From Monodelphis domestica (taxonomy: Eukaryota > Chordata > Mammalia > Didelphimorphia > Didelphidae), in contig NC_077227.1 of NCBI RefSeq assembly GCF_027887165.1, positions 543,921,189 to 543,985,188 of the forward strand: 64,000 bases of DNA, written 5' to 3'. The notes under the pieces are model-generated. The model was not told the origin of the DNA, did no database searches, and was given only the letters and a program-made list of their open reading frames with translations. The translations under genes and the position numbers were made by a program. Below are positions 22,988 through 33,775 of the stretch, in pieces. Numbering within the stretch: position 1 is the stretch's first letter; each line of letters opens with the position of its first letter.

Positions 22988-23016
22988 AAAAAGCACTAGT
23001 AAACCTAGTGCTTTTT
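22988..23016. other. Short perfect hairpin
   Basis: A 12-bp perfect stem (22988-22999 pairing with 23005-23016) around a 5-nt loop, ending in T-rich sequence. No gene nearby, so no terminator role is claimed. Confidence 0.6.
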
Positions 23017-23082
23017 ATAGTCTGTTTCATATTTTTTCAATTCGCCTCAAAATTTTGTATCTTCCTCTGCACTAAACAATTT

Positions 23083-23120
<38 letters not shown>

Positions 23121-23126
23121 CATATA
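23083..23126. repeat. (TA)n microsatellite
   Basis: About 22 TA units with one CA interruption. Confidence 0.95.
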
Positions 23127-23539
23127 GGCTCCTAATTATAGGTGAACTACATTAGGTGGACTCCCAATAAGAGATTTTATGGAAATTACTTGCCCAAGGT
23201 CATGCAGCTAGTAAGAAGAGTTGATGGAACTTAAAACTACCTCCTGAGGATGACAGTTTTTTCCCTACTAATCTTGGTGAAGAAACAAGACATTTATAGA
23301 AACAAGTAGAGAACAATTAAATGCTTAACTGTGTGGTCGAATATTTTTTGTTCAAAATGACTTTAGAGAAAGGAGACAATAGTATGGACTCCAGTATGAT
23401 CATATAATAAAAGAGGGAGACATGACACTAAAAGTATATAGGTTAGAACCTTTTGTTTCACAGAAGAAGAAACTGAGACCCAGAGTCTGTCCTTATAAAT
23501 GTCAGGGAAAGAATTCTAACTTAGATTTTTATAGTCTAA

Positions 23540-23740
23540 AACAAGGATTCTTTACCTGGAAACTATGGACTTAAAATATTTTGATAAATACATTTCAATA
23601 TAATTAATATTCTTTATAATCTAATATATATTAATTTATTGCATATTAAAACATTATTTTGAAAAAAGGTCCCCATAGATTTAATGAGAATATCAAAGAA
23701 ATCCATGGGTCTAATGACTCAAAAAAGTTTTTTAACATTG
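23540..23740 (+). mobile_element. hAT-like non-autonomous element ('ggttcttaacctgg' family)
   Basis: Left end 'caaggattctttacctgg', interior 'atattttgataaatacatttcaatataatt ... aaaacattattttgaaaaaagg', right end with 'aaaaaagttttttaacattg'. The same interior, reversed, is at 56165-56350. The family looks like an old mammalian hAT MITE; I cannot give its library name. Confidence 0.5.
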
Positions 23741-23984
23741 TCCTCTATCCCTTTTGTTTTATGCACTAGATTACCCTGATCTTTTTCTTGAAGGATGATT
23801 AGAATTCAGATAGGTAGATTGAAGTAGAAAAGAAATTCAAGGAACAAGAGAGAGGGGGAAATCTGTCAAAGTGAAAATATACAAAAGTCTCCCTCATTTA
23901 TGTTATAATCCGTTTCTTTTTATCTTTCAAAATAGACAGTACAAGTTGATGTTTTTATGGAGAAATTAACATCTTTAGCTTACT

Positions 23985-24372
23985 GGTTCCAGAACTTGAA
24001 GTGAGGTAGATACTCCATGTCATGCATTAGCATACCTTGATCCCAGGCATGTAAAGACTTCCCCTGGTGGAAGGGGCAAATGAGAACAATGTGTTCCAAT
24101 GTTCATGAAGGTGGCAGAAGTAGGAAGAATGAACTGTTTAGAGCTTGGTTAGACATCAAACAAGTCAAGGTCATCCACTGAATCCCAAGCCATCACCAGG
24201 CATTTTGATTTTCACCTTGCTGCTGGACATTGATGACTGGAAGAAAGAATGAGGCTGATGACTTTGTGCAACTGTGCTTCGCTTAATTTCAATTCATGTG
24301 CAAGTCAAAAGACATCACCAGTGATGTTATTTTGGCCATCTTTGAGTATGAAAGACAGCAATGACCACTAGC
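23985..24372 (+). repeat. RTE (BovB-like) LINE 3' end or RTE-tailed SINE
   Basis: It ends 'ttggccatctttgagtatgaaagacagcaatgacc', which resembles the RTE 3' end of marsupials ('tggtcctcttcgagaacgaaggacaacaac'). The upstream part 'gtaaagacttcccctggtgg ... gacatcaaacaagtcaaggtcatccactg' is shared with 27270-27520. Confidence 0.58.
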
Positions 24373-24399
24373 AACCATATATCTTGACATTGGTCTATT

Positions 24400-24712
24400 A
24401 CCTTAGCATGGAGTACACTGCCTCCTCTCCCCACTTTTTAGAATCCCTATGCTGTTTTAACACTCAGCTCATATAGCTTCTACATAAAGCCTTTTCTGAA
24501 TCTCCTAATTGTTAATGATCTTTCCCCTACAAAAAGAATAAATAAATAAAAATTCTAGCATCAATATACCTTTATATGTGTGTCTTCTCCTTCAATAGAA
24601 TGCAAGAATCCTTGAGTAGAGGATGTCTTATTTTGTCTGTATATCTCTTGTATGCAGCATAATGCCTAACTCATAATAGGCAACTAATTAATGCTTGTTG
24701 ATTATTAATTAG
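24400..24712 (+). repeat. L2 LINE 3' end
   Basis: 'ttagaatccctatgctg ... cagctcatatagcttctacataaagccttttctgaatctcc', then 'aatagaatgcaagaatccttgagtagagg ... agcataatgcctaactcataataggcaactaattaatgcttgttga'. This is the standard order of the L2 3' end. Confidence 0.68.
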
Positions 24713-24878
24713 AGATGATCTAGTACAAACACCACATTTTGCAAGTGAGCAAAATGACCCCTAGATAGGATAAGCAACTTGCCCAGTGACAGATAGCAAT
24801 AAAACCAATATGCAGATCAAGGAAGGCCCTTTAGGTCTGACTCCATTGTTCTTTTCATTGTCAGGGCTATCTTTCATT

Positions 24879-24882
<4 letters not shown>

Positions 24883-24932
<50 letters not shown>
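24883..24932. repeat. (TA)n microsatellite
   Basis: Twenty-five perfect TA units immediately upstream of a SINE1 copy. Confidence 0.97.
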
Positions 24933-24934
<2 letters not shown>

Positions 24935-24936
<2 letters not shown>

Positions 24937-25125
24937 GGGGTCAGCTATGTTGCTCAGTGGATAGAAAATCAGGTCTGGAGATGGGAGGTCCTGGGTTCAA
25001 ATTTGACCTCAGATACTTCCTAGCTAGCTATGTGACCCTAGGCAAGTGACAACCTCCATTGGTTAGCCTTTAATAATCTTCTGCCTTAAAAATGATATAC
25101 TGTATTGACTCCAAGTTATAAGGGA
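24935..25125 (+). mobile_element. SINE1-type tRNA-derived SINE
   Basis: 'ggggtcagctatgttgctcagtggatag', 'gagatgggaggtcctgggttcaaatttgacctcagatacttcctagct', 'gtgaccctaggcaagtgac', 'atactgtattgactccaag'. It matches the copies at 676 and 52758 along its whole length, with a small 'agctagct' duplication in the core. Confidence 0.8.
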
Positions 25126-25159
25126 TTTTAAAATATTTTGTAGGGGTTTTTTACAAAAA

Positions 25160-25432
25160 AATATTAGAACAACAGTGGTTGACTTTTATATAGCAATTTA
25201 AGGTTTTCAAAGACTTTTATACCTGTTAGTTTATTCTAGTCCTCATAATAACCCTGGGAATTAGGTCCTATTATTATCCTAATTTTACCAATAAGGGAAT
25301 TGAGGTTAAGAAAGGTTAAATTAACTTCCCTGGAGTCACACAGTATAGATAAGAGTTTGAGGAAGATTTGAACTCAGATCTTTCTGAGACCAAATCCAAC
25401 AGTCTACTTATTGTGCCATCTAGCTCTGTTAA
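25160..25432 (+). repeat. MIR/Mar-type SINE (AAT-headed form), nearly full length
   Basis: 'cttttatatagcaatttaaggttttcaaagac', 'cctcataataaccctgggaattaggtcctattattatcc', 'gaggttaagaaaggttaaattaacttccctggagtcacac', 'gatttgaactcagatctttctgag', 'attgtgccatctagctc'. All family segments are present in order. Confidence 0.7.
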
Positions 25433-25434
25433 TT

Positions 25435-25989
25435 ATATAAAGTATGCCTTGACCCTTTCCTTCATGGCTTTAAGGTTCAAGGAAGGTTTGCCAGGTTCTC
25501 CTTGGCCAGCTGTCTGCCCAAGTCCCAGAGCTCTCAGCAAAGCACAATTGCTTCCCATTTTCATCCCCACAGATGATTAGCATATGCAGAGTGTCAGCTG
25601 TATTTCTGAACTTGTCAGCTGGAGGTTTTCTGTCTGTTGGTTTCTAATAGAGTCGACAGTGGTTATAGATATGTCCTCAGTGACAGCGCAGTAGGCTCCT
25701 GGAGAATGAATACTAAAATGTGATTTATTTCCCCTGGTGGGTCTGGCATGTGTCTTTAGATGTCTGGAATATATAGAACATTATTATTAGGGCTCAACTA
25801 TGTACTATAGTAATCTCCTAGGAAACACAGAAGGGGAAATGCATACCTGAGCATACACAAATATATAGCTCTGTGTTTTACTTATATGTATACATGTGTA
25901 TATTATATGTAATATATAAAATCTCTAATAGATATAGGTGTTGCAATACATATATATATATATATAATAGAGGGAGAAAATAGACAAAC

Positions 25990-25990
<1 letters not shown>
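25435..25990. other. No gene seen; repeat-free block then AT-rich tract
   Basis: 25435-25790 is free of recognised repeats and richer in GC. It includes a POU-like core 'ttagcatatgc' near 25577. From 25860 the sequence turns into TA/GTA-rich repeats. Confidence 0.3.
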
Positions 25991-26040
<50 letters not shown>

Positions 26041-26044
26041 GATA
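25990..26044. repeat. (GATA)n microsatellite
   Basis: Thirteen uninterrupted GATA units; likely length-polymorphic. Confidence 0.97.
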
Positions 26045-26755
26045 TTAAGAACAGAGGTAGAAGAAAAGTAAAATACAAGTGGATAGTGTAAAGAGAGAGA
26101 AGGCAAGAGAGAGTGATAGAGCAATAGTTACAATCATAAATACAGAGATAAAGGAAGAGAGTAAAGGAAAAGAACTTTGAAAGACTTAAGGAATCTGATC
26201 AATGCAATGCTTCTATAGCACCAAAAATGAATATTACTGACTTCCTGACTTCAAAAAAATGCAGAATAACACTTTTTTGAACATGCTCAATAAATTAATT
26301 TGGTATGCTTCATTATATTTATGACAAGGGTTTCATTTTTTTTTCTTCCTCAGATGGGGGGATTGAGGTGGAAGAAAGATAAAAGTTTTTTTTTTAATTT
26401 AAATTAATTTAATTTAAGTTTTTAAAAGAGTGGGGAAGAGGTAGAAAATAAATTCAGTAAGAGATAGAGATGGCAGAGACAGAATTAAACCCTTCACTAG
26501 TGTTCTTCTCTACTAATCCAGGCTCTTGAAACTGTTACTGAGGCAGTACAATCTTTGGAATGTCCTACAAAGTTGGCAGTGCTTCAAGTATGGAACATGT
26601 TTTGAATGTCAACCAAGATACGCCTATCTAAATTTGGAGAGTCTCCTCACCAGATTGACTGGAGGGTGGTGAATATTTGCGTCTAATAACTGTGTAATAA
26701 ATCATTAATAGGGTTGTGAGCTGTGTTGGTGGTGAAAAAAGTATCTAAACCAATG
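26044..26755. other. No gene seen; unrecognised sequence
   Basis: Purine-rich to about 26170, then a short AATTTAAATT-rich part near 26395, then a repeat-free block to 26755. No exon-like frame. Confidence 0.35.
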
Positions 26756-26858
26756 TAATTATGTTAGGTCCCCCATATTTTAGGGGATATGTTCCAAGAC
26801 CTAATATGGATGGCTGAAACCATGGGTATAAGTGAACACCTGCTGACTACACATAGAG

Positions 26859-26926
<68 letters not shown>

Positions 26927-27030
26927 CATATATATGATAAAGCTTAATTGATACATTAGACAGAAAGTAATATATCATCAATATTAAATACAGTAATGAT
27001 AAAATACCTTGAATATTATTGTATAGTACT
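26755..27030 (+). mobile_element. Tigger/MER2-like DNA transposon fragment with TA expansion
   Basis: 'ggtcccccatattttaggggatatgttccaagacc', 'ggatggctgaaaccatggg' match the left end of Tigger-type (pogo) elements ('tccccccttatccgcgggggatacgttccaagacccc ... gcctgaaaccgcgg'). Beyond the TA tract, 'gataaagcttaattgatacattag' matches the family's 'gataaagtttaatttataaattag'. The TA/TATGTA tract at 26860-26937 has expanded inside it. Confidence 0.6.
26860..26937. repeat. (TA)n/(TATGTA)n microsatellite
   Basis: TA units alternate with TATGTA units over about 78 bp inside the Tigger-like fragment. Confidence 0.93.
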
Positions 27031-27269
27031 ATACCCTGTCTCAATGTGTATGGGTATCCAAGGAGAATGAATATCTCTGGTATGAAGACTTACCCAGCCC
27101 TTTTTAGAGATGTTCAAGACCCTTTGGTATTCATCTGGTACTCAATTCTCACCTGTGATTGCAAGAAGCTGTGGTATGTGCAGTGGTCATGTCCCACTAA
27201 ATCTCAGGATATGGGCTAAACCAGGTTGAAGATAATCAAATGGCTACAAACTCATTGGTGAGTTAAGGG

Positions 27270-27520
27270 AATGTCTATCCAAAGCATGTGAAGACTTCCC
27301 CCAGTGGACTGAATGAATGTGAACAATTTTTTTCCAATGGCCAAGGAGGCAGCTGAAGCAGGCTTTATTGGAGTTTGGTCAGACATCAAAGAAGCCAAGG
27401 TCATCCACTGAATCCAGTCATTCTCACTTTTGACTTGCTACTGAACTTTGATGACTCTGGAATAGAAGAATGAGTCTAAGCATTCTGTGCAACTCTTCCT
27501 CACTTACATCCATTTTTTTT
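27270..27520 (+). repeat. RTE (BovB-like) LINE 3' segment
   Basis: 'gtgaagacttcccccagtgg', 'ggtcagacatcaaagaagccaaggtcatccactgaatcc', 'ttgctactgaactttgatgac', 'tgtgcaactcttcctcac' align in order to 24045-24290. Confidence 0.55.
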
Positions 27521-27587
27521 TTACCTCAGTGTAAAGGATACCTCAGATTAAAGGAGTCAGTGGATACTAGATCAGCATATTGTATAC

Positions 27588-28046
27588 TCTAGATCCATAT
27601 GGCAAACTTATGGCACATGTGCCAAAAAAGGCATGCAGAGCACTTTATGTGGGCATGAATGCAGTTGCCTGAAAGAATTTGTTATTAGAAAGGCAGAGGG
27701 ACTCAGGCAGAACTGCTCCCTTTCCTCTCCACCATGTCTGACAACATTTTTTCACATCACCTGTCCCTATGCCCAGCAGCCCAGTGGGAGCTTTCTGTCC
27801 ACTCCCCTTCCCCTGTCTACCTGGGCTGAGGACATTCCTCACTTCACCCACCCCTCTGCCAAAGAACCTAATGGGAATGCTTTCTCCCTCCCCTGTGTGA
27901 GGTAAGGGATGGGGGTGGGGGGTGTTCTGGGACACATGCAGCACTTGGTCTGAGGGGATGGGGCATGGCACATGGTCTCGGTGGGGGGGGGGAGAAGTTG
28001 GAACATGACACATAGTCTCTAAAAGGTTCACCATACTGTTCTAGAT
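27588..28046 (+). mobile_element. Non-autonomous hAT-type MITE with target-site duplication
   Basis: The body (27595-28038) runs from 'catatggcaaacttatggcac' to 'ctctaaaaggttcaccatactg', the same ends and interior as the copy at 9567. Matching tctagat flanks it at 27588-27594 and 28040-28046 (7 of an expected 8 bp). A 129-codon - frame (27645-28034) lies wholly in the element and is not a gene. Confidence 0.78.
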
Positions 28047-28129
28047 CTTCAAATTATTGGCATCTATAACCATTCTTCAATGCAGTCCTTCTTACTTTCT
28101 TCACTGTGACATAGGGATAACCCTGGATT

Positions 28130-28980
28130 CTATAAAGATAATTTTAGGGTTGTGACTTAAAATCTAGAGTTAATTGGTCACTGGGGAAAATCCCAAATAA
28201 AATACCTAAGTCAGTCTGGAAATTTATAGTAATTTAATTAATATAGAGGGAGGGAATTTAAGGAGGAGGAAAGAGGATATAGGATTCTCCTGCCTGGCCT
28301 GTGCCAGGGGGAGTTTTAAAATCTCCATATCTAGGTCTCTGAAGAAGATTAGAGATTTCTAAGGGGATCTAAGGTGATAAAGTTGGAAAAATAAAGGAGG
28401 GAAACAGCCAGAAACTCACCACTGAACCAGACAATAGTCACGCTAAGATGCCAAATGGCCAGCATGCTGCTATCAGCCAATTCTCCGCTGCAAAGTGTGC
28501 CAGAGAGAGGAAGTAATCCAAATATATAGATCTTTCACCCTTGTGTCTCCTCCTCTAAATTTTCATGTCTACCAATCACATCAAAGGCTTTTCTCCAGGA
28601 CTGCCCATACTTTTAGTTCTCATCTTCTTTTGATTAGATTATATCTTTAGAGTTACTTGACACTTCTTTGTTATGTTCACATTTTGTTAGTTACCTGACC
28701 TTTTTGTGATTAATTTAACCTTTATAGTTACTTAACACCTTTTTGTATAAAGATCCTAAAATAGACTTAACTTAAAGTTCTACCTGCACAATAAGGTAAG
28801 AGTTAAGTACTTTCATTGTTCAATCAGGATATTACAACTTTATCTTCCCTTAAAGTCTGTCTAAGTAGGTTGGAGTAATTTAAACTTCCCAAGACATTCC
28901 TGATTTTTTCAAACTAAGTATCTTCATTGTTAAAATCAGGAAAGAGCTAAATCCAATCTTCACAATTCTTGAAGGTGGTT
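28130..28980. mobile_element. LTR-like block of unknown family
   Basis: Low-copy-looking sequence with features often seen in marsupial endogenous-retrovirus LTRs: a promoter-like GC-richer centre (28270-28520) flanked by AT-rich ends, and an AATAAA-type motif near 28197. I could not fix TG...CA ends, a duplication, a primer-binding site or any gag/pol frame, so this is only a suspicion. Confidence 0.2.
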
Positions 28981-29941
28981 CCAGAAGAGAGTCAATCAAG
29001 CTGTGATTATATGCCTACTATTTAAAGCCCAGTCTAAGTTCAAGAAACTCATCACCCAAAAAACTTGGTCAACAGTAAATAAACTTCTTGTTGACTTTGT
29101 TTGGGTTCTTTTTCTCCTGAGTTAGGCAAAGAAACTCATAAATCCCTGAATTGAGAAAGAGAAGCTGAAATCTGACTTAAAGGAGGGAGTTTTCATACGA
29201 TGGAAACAACAAATCCCTGAAGAGTTAAAGCCCATATACAATTATAATGACCTGAAATCAAGTACATGCAAATTCCCAAGCAATTCCCAAGAGTGAGAGC
29301 AGTTTCAGTTATAAAAGAGTCACCTGGTTTCCCCAAAGTTTTAGGATTTTAATTTTCCTCCCCTAAAGTTGCACTCAATATTATGAGATGCTAGTACTTA
29401 TTTTCCTTTTTCTCCAGGAAGTTCCTATCCAAATTCCATTCAAAAATTATTTGTCTAATTTTTCTCTTCCTCACACACAATCCTCTTTGAGAATCTACCC
29501 TCTGAAAATGCAGAGATCTGAAAAAGAAACTCAGACCTTACCACAGAGATATGAAGTCTGAATGTCCTGTTTATTTTCAAAGAATACTTTATGTTGTGTT
29601 GACAGCACTAGACCCATGGGAGAAATTAAAATATAGGGTGAAATAAACCTTTATTTCTTCCCTTTGTTTCCAAGTTGAAAGAAAATGAAAATATATAACC
29701 AAGAAATTATAGTTGAATAATTAAGTCCAAGTTCAAGAAAGATTATCTGCAACCATTTGCTTTACTAAAAAAGAACTCAAAATATTACCTAGTTTTGTTT
29801 TAATTTTTTACAGAGTGCTCAATAAATTTAAGCTCATTTAAGGTTCACAAGATCATTTAAGGACACAACTTCCCCCCAAAAAATCCATTGATACTTCAAA
29901 AGACCTAAATATAATCATAATGCCTTAGAAATAAACAGTAA
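28980..29941. other. No gene seen; unrecognised sequence
   Basis: No repeat or exon recognised. It may continue the LTR-like block at its left. Confidence 0.3.
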
Positions 29942-31430
29942 GAACTTCCTGGAGTGGAGACAAGATTGAGGAGTAACTAGAGCAGTAGCTCCATGTCACC
30001 AAGAGAATCCTCTCCAACTAAGATTAAAATATCACCACAAAATGAATACAGAAGTAAAAGAACCAACAAGGAGAGAGAGTAAAACAACTTTCAAGAAAAG
30101 AAAAACCCAAAAGGCAGGCAGCCAACATCTGGGGTACTGAGATGAGAAGAGAGCAAATCCAGAAAGAGGCTATAGCAAGGAGTAAAGAACCAGTCAAGAA
30201 CAAAATTGCACCCCACACACACAACCCACATCTACTGTCACAAGTTCTGAAATTAAGTCCAAGATACCATTCAGACCCTGTGGTCCTGCCTGGGCAAATA
30301 ATGATCCAAGCCAACCCACATCCCTTGAAATGTCAAACCTATGAAGTTTGGAGTCCCAGCCCAGAGTGGGCCCAGAGTGAAGCCAGGAATCCCAGTCTGG
30401 TCTTGGGATGAGGATATACTTCACAGTCTCGAGTGAGGACACAGTTCACAGGGGAACCTGCCCCACTCCTAGGATCTTTTTGCCCAAAACTAAGGGCAGA
30501 GATCTAGGACAGGGCAATCAAAGGTGTGCCTGATTGGATCAAGAATGCAATAAGACCAAAAATTTAAGATTAAGCCTGGGGCTAGAATTTGATCTGCCCC
30601 TGACCTGATCAAGTTCAGAGTGAGATCAAAAACTTCCATCCAAGTCTGAGGAAAATCTTTAAGGCTATCAGCACCTCAAGAATCAATTGAATCAGAAGGA
30701 AGAGGGGTCTCTCAGAGCTCTCAGCCCTCAGGCCATCTGGGAAACTAGTAAAAATCCAAAAAATAAGCTGAGAATAACATCAAGGAAGGATTAAATTTTA
30801 AGAGGGTATACAAACTTCCCAGAAAACAGAGCCTACCTCTAATAAGATAGAAAAAGTGAGCAAAGAATAATAAAAGCAACAAACTCTAAAGAATTTTTAT
30901 GAAGACAAAAGACAAGGTACAGATAGAGAAGGGGACAATGAAAGCAAAGGAAACACATACAAAGTTCAAAAGAAAAATATGGATTAGATGTAGATTCTGG
31001 AGGAGCTAAGAAAAATTAAAATCCCATTAAGAGAGGCAGAGGAAAAGTGGGGAAGACAAATGAAAATGATGCAAGAAATGGGTCAATTGAAAAAAGGAGG
31101 ACCAAAAACTGACAGAGAAAAATCAGGTCTTAAAAATCAGAATTGACTATTGAGAAACTATTGATTTCATGAGGAATGAAAAAAAGCAGAAAAAAAATGA
31201 ATTATCTTGACAAAACAACTGAACTAGAAACAGATTTGAAAATTATGACTACCAGAAAGCTATGATCAAGAAAAAACCTTAGGCATCATATTACAAGAGA
31301 ACTTCTCAGAGATCCTCAAACAAGAAAATAAAATAAAAAATTGAGGAATTCAGAGATCATTTCCAGAAAGAAATACTCAAATGACAGTTTCCATGAATGT
31401 AATAGCTAAATTCAAGAGCCAACAATTCAA
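29941..31430 (+). mobile_element. Old L1, 5' half (5' UTR and decayed ORF1)
   Basis: It starts 'aacttcctggagtgg', comparable with the start of the intact L1 ('gacttcccgg'). A long 5' UTR runs to about 30900, then an ORF1 relic: 'agaggcagaggaaaagtgggg', 'cttgacaaaacaactgaac', 'ttacaagagaacttc', ending in 'gtaatagctaaattcaagagcc', which matches ORF1 codons near 43883-43902 of the intact element. Many stops and frameshifts. ORF2 is missing. Confidence 0.72.
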
Positions 31431-31431
31431 G

Positions 31432-32105
31432 AATAGTATTCCATCACTATCATACACCTGATTTTGTTCAGCCATTCCCCAATTGAAGGATATTCCTGTA
31501 GTTTCTAATTTTTTGCCACCACAAAAAATACAATAATAAATAGTTTTGTACAAACAGGTCCTTCCCATTTTTCAAAATCTCTTTAGGATACAGACCTAGT
31601 ACTGGTATTACTGGATCAAAATGTATGCATTCTTTTAAAGTCCTTTGAGCAAAATTCCGAATTTCTTTGCAAAATGGTTGAATCAGTTCATGACTCCCCC
31701 AGCAATGAATTAGTCTGTTAATTTTGCCACAATCCCTTCAACATGTATGCCTTTCCTTTACTATCATACTGGGCAATCTGTTAGAAGTAAGGTGATAGTT
31801 TGGTTTTAATTTTCATTAATCAAGAGGGATTGAGAATATTTTTTCATAGGATTATTGATAAATGAGGAATGAGATCTTTATCAGAGAAATTTGTAATAAT
31901 TTTCCCAGTTTGTTGTTTCTAATCTTGTTTGCATTGGTTTTGTTTATACAAAATCTTTTTAATTTAATGTAAACAAAATTATTCATTTTACAGCTTGCTA
32001 TATTCTCTATCCCTTATTTGGTCTTAAATTCTTCCCTTCTCCATAAATCTGACAGGTAAACCATTTTATGTTTCCCTGATTCACTTATAATGTCACTCTT
32101 TATCA
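31432..32105 (-). mobile_element. Old L1 ORF2 3' fragment, reverse
   Basis: 'aatagtattccatcactatcatacacctg', 'ttgttcagccattccccaattgaagg', 'ttttttgccaccacaaa' and 'ttgaatcagttcatgactcccccagcaatgaattag' match the C-terminal ORF2 region of the intact L1 on the - strand. It abuts the oppositely oriented L1 half at 29941-31430. It has no 3' UTR and no T-run at the junction. Confidence 0.78.
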
Positions 32106-32164
32106 AATATAATTGTTTTAAAGTCAAAAGGACTATTTATGGAAAAACCTGGTCTATTGGGACA

Positions 32165-32345
32165 TCCAGAGGTGATACAAAGTAAAGAACCCTGGACTTG
32201 AAGATAGACAGTTTGGAATTGAAAGGAACTTTATAGATTATTAAGTCCAAACCATTCATTTTCAGGAAGAAATTGAAGTTCAGGGAAATCAAATAAATCA
32301 CCCATGATCAGAAACCTGTGTAGCACTAAAAAGATAGAACTAAAA
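32165..32345. repeat. L3/MIR-like composite fragment
   Basis: 'tttggaattgaaaggaactttatagattattaagtcc' followed by 'ttttcaggaagaaattgaagttcagggaaatc' follows the order of a common repeat ('gagttggaagggaccttagagatcatctagtcc ... gaggaaactgaggcccagag'). Others lie near 34770, 35385, 36805 and 38075. Confidence 0.4.
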
Positions 32346-32349
32346 CTCA

Positions 32350-32650
32350 GAAAAGGAGAAGTATGACATGAAGAAGAGTGTTGGACTTGGTGTCAGGAAG
32401 ACCTGGGCTCTAGTTTTTCCTCAGGCACTATTAGACAGGTAATTTAAACTCTCTATGCCTCAATTTTTTTTGTCTATAAGATGAGGGTTTAGACTAGTGG
32501 ACATAATAGAATGATGGCAATGATGATTATAGTATTTATGGCTTTAGAGTTTACAAAGCACTTTAGAAATATTTTCTCTTTTAATAGGACAGCTATGTGC
32601 CACGTGGACTCTAACATGCCTTACAGTTCCAAATATATGATTCTGTGATC
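32350..32650 (+). repeat. MIR-type SINE interrupted by an AAT-headed SINE fragment
   Basis: 'gtgttggacttggtgtcaggaagacctgggctctag ... ctctatgcctcaattttttttgtctataagatgagggtttagac' is a good MIR. 'ggctttagagtttacaaagcactttagaaatat' (about 32540-32575) is from the other SINE family. 'acatgccttacagttccaaatatatgattctgtgat' returns to MIR. Confidence 0.55.
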
Positions 32651-32654
32651 CACT

Positions 32655-32860
32655 GCCGCTATATGCAGGCCTCTGAAGTCAAAAGAAATAGATTTCAGTC
32701 ATGACTCCAACATCTAGCCATGGAACCAAATATGTCACTTGATCTCAGTAAGCCTCAGTTTCTATCTCAGTAAAATTGAGCTAATAATACAATTTCATGA
32801 TTTACCTCATGGAGTTTTAAGGAAAGTGCATTGGAAATTATAAGTTCCTACAGGAATGGA
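32655..32860 (+). repeat. MIR-type SINE
   Basis: 'gcctctgaagtcaaaagaaatagatttcagtcatgactcc', 'cttgatctcagtaagcctcagtttctatctcagtaaaattgagc', 'acctcatggagttttaaggaaag' follow MIR order. Confidence 0.5.
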
Positions 32861-33775
32861 AGCTTTTATTCTACACCTGTTTTTTTAACATTTCAAGTAT
32901 ATCTTTACATATGCTACACATAACATGCACTAAGTAACTCCTGTCAATTCCTAATTAGCTAACAAAAGAAAAATCAATTACTCTATTTCAAAATACTTGA
33001 CCTACTGTACTTTATCTGTAGCTGAACAAAGAGGAAAAAAAAAGACTTAATGTTTTTTTTTAACATATAAGAAGCCAGATTGAAAGAATATTCATCTAGG
33101 AAATAGTACTAAAGAAATCAGATCTCAGTCTCCAGAGCTTTCTAAAAAGGGAAATGAGTATCCTCCTGAACTCAGCAAAAGAAGCAAATTTACCTCATGC
33201 CTTTCCTATCACTATCATCTGTCGTTATCTGAATTCAGTCCTCTCTTTGGGGAAGAGATATGCCAAGCACATTGGGAAGCATCCAGGGTATCTGTCAAAG
33301 TCCCAAGAAATAAAATTGGTTCTATCGAATTGGCTAACCCTTTCTATCATGTTATTAAATTATCATATATTCTTCTGAATAAAGAGGCTTCTCAGAGGGA
33401 TTCCAAAGGGGCTGAAGAATGTGTTTTTATGAATTTCCAACTGCAGCCTGGGCCATTGTCTGTGGCCAGGAACTCACAGTACATGTCTGTCTAACTCTCC
33501 CTCATTTGTAAATGATTTTTCCATCATGTTCTCAATTTATTTCCAAGATGCGTCCTTATTGTTCTCTAAATGACAGATTTACAATGTCTCTTCACGCAAT
33601 AATATGCCCTCATCACACTGTTCTCATAGCCCATCCTTGAAATGCTCCTGGAGTAGCAAATTCAGCAGTATCATTCTCCGTGAAATGAAGCTGAAATTTG
33701 TTGAATTCTACAAGAGGATAAAAGAATCCAGGAAATCTGACATGACTGCTGCCTCTGTAAAATATAACTAGTCCC
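32860..33775. other. Repeat-free block (33120-33760 candidate conserved noncoding sequence)
   Basis: From about 33120 to 33760 I recognise no repeat. Base composition is balanced and scattered CpGs occur ('tgtcgttatc', 'atcgaattgg', 'gatgcgtcc', 'cacgcaat'). A 74-codon frame (33154-33378) has no domain. Conservation is inference only. Confidence 0.28.

Larger units (their letters stand above)
22688..23540. other. No gene seen; hairpin, TA tract and MIR-like traces
   Basis: Contains the hairpin at 22988-23016, the TA tract at 23083-23126 and MIR-like ends at about 23180-23260 ('cttgcccaaggtcatgcagctagtaag') and 23450-23520 ('gaagaagaaactgagacccagag'). Confidence 0.4.

Noticed and set aside
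24786..25049. 87-codon frame with repeated Ile-Tyr
   Set aside because: It reads through a TA microsatellite and a SINE1.
27645..28034. 129-codon - frame
   Set aside because: It lies inside the GC-rich hAT MITE, where stops are rare by composition; no domain and not kept in sister copies.
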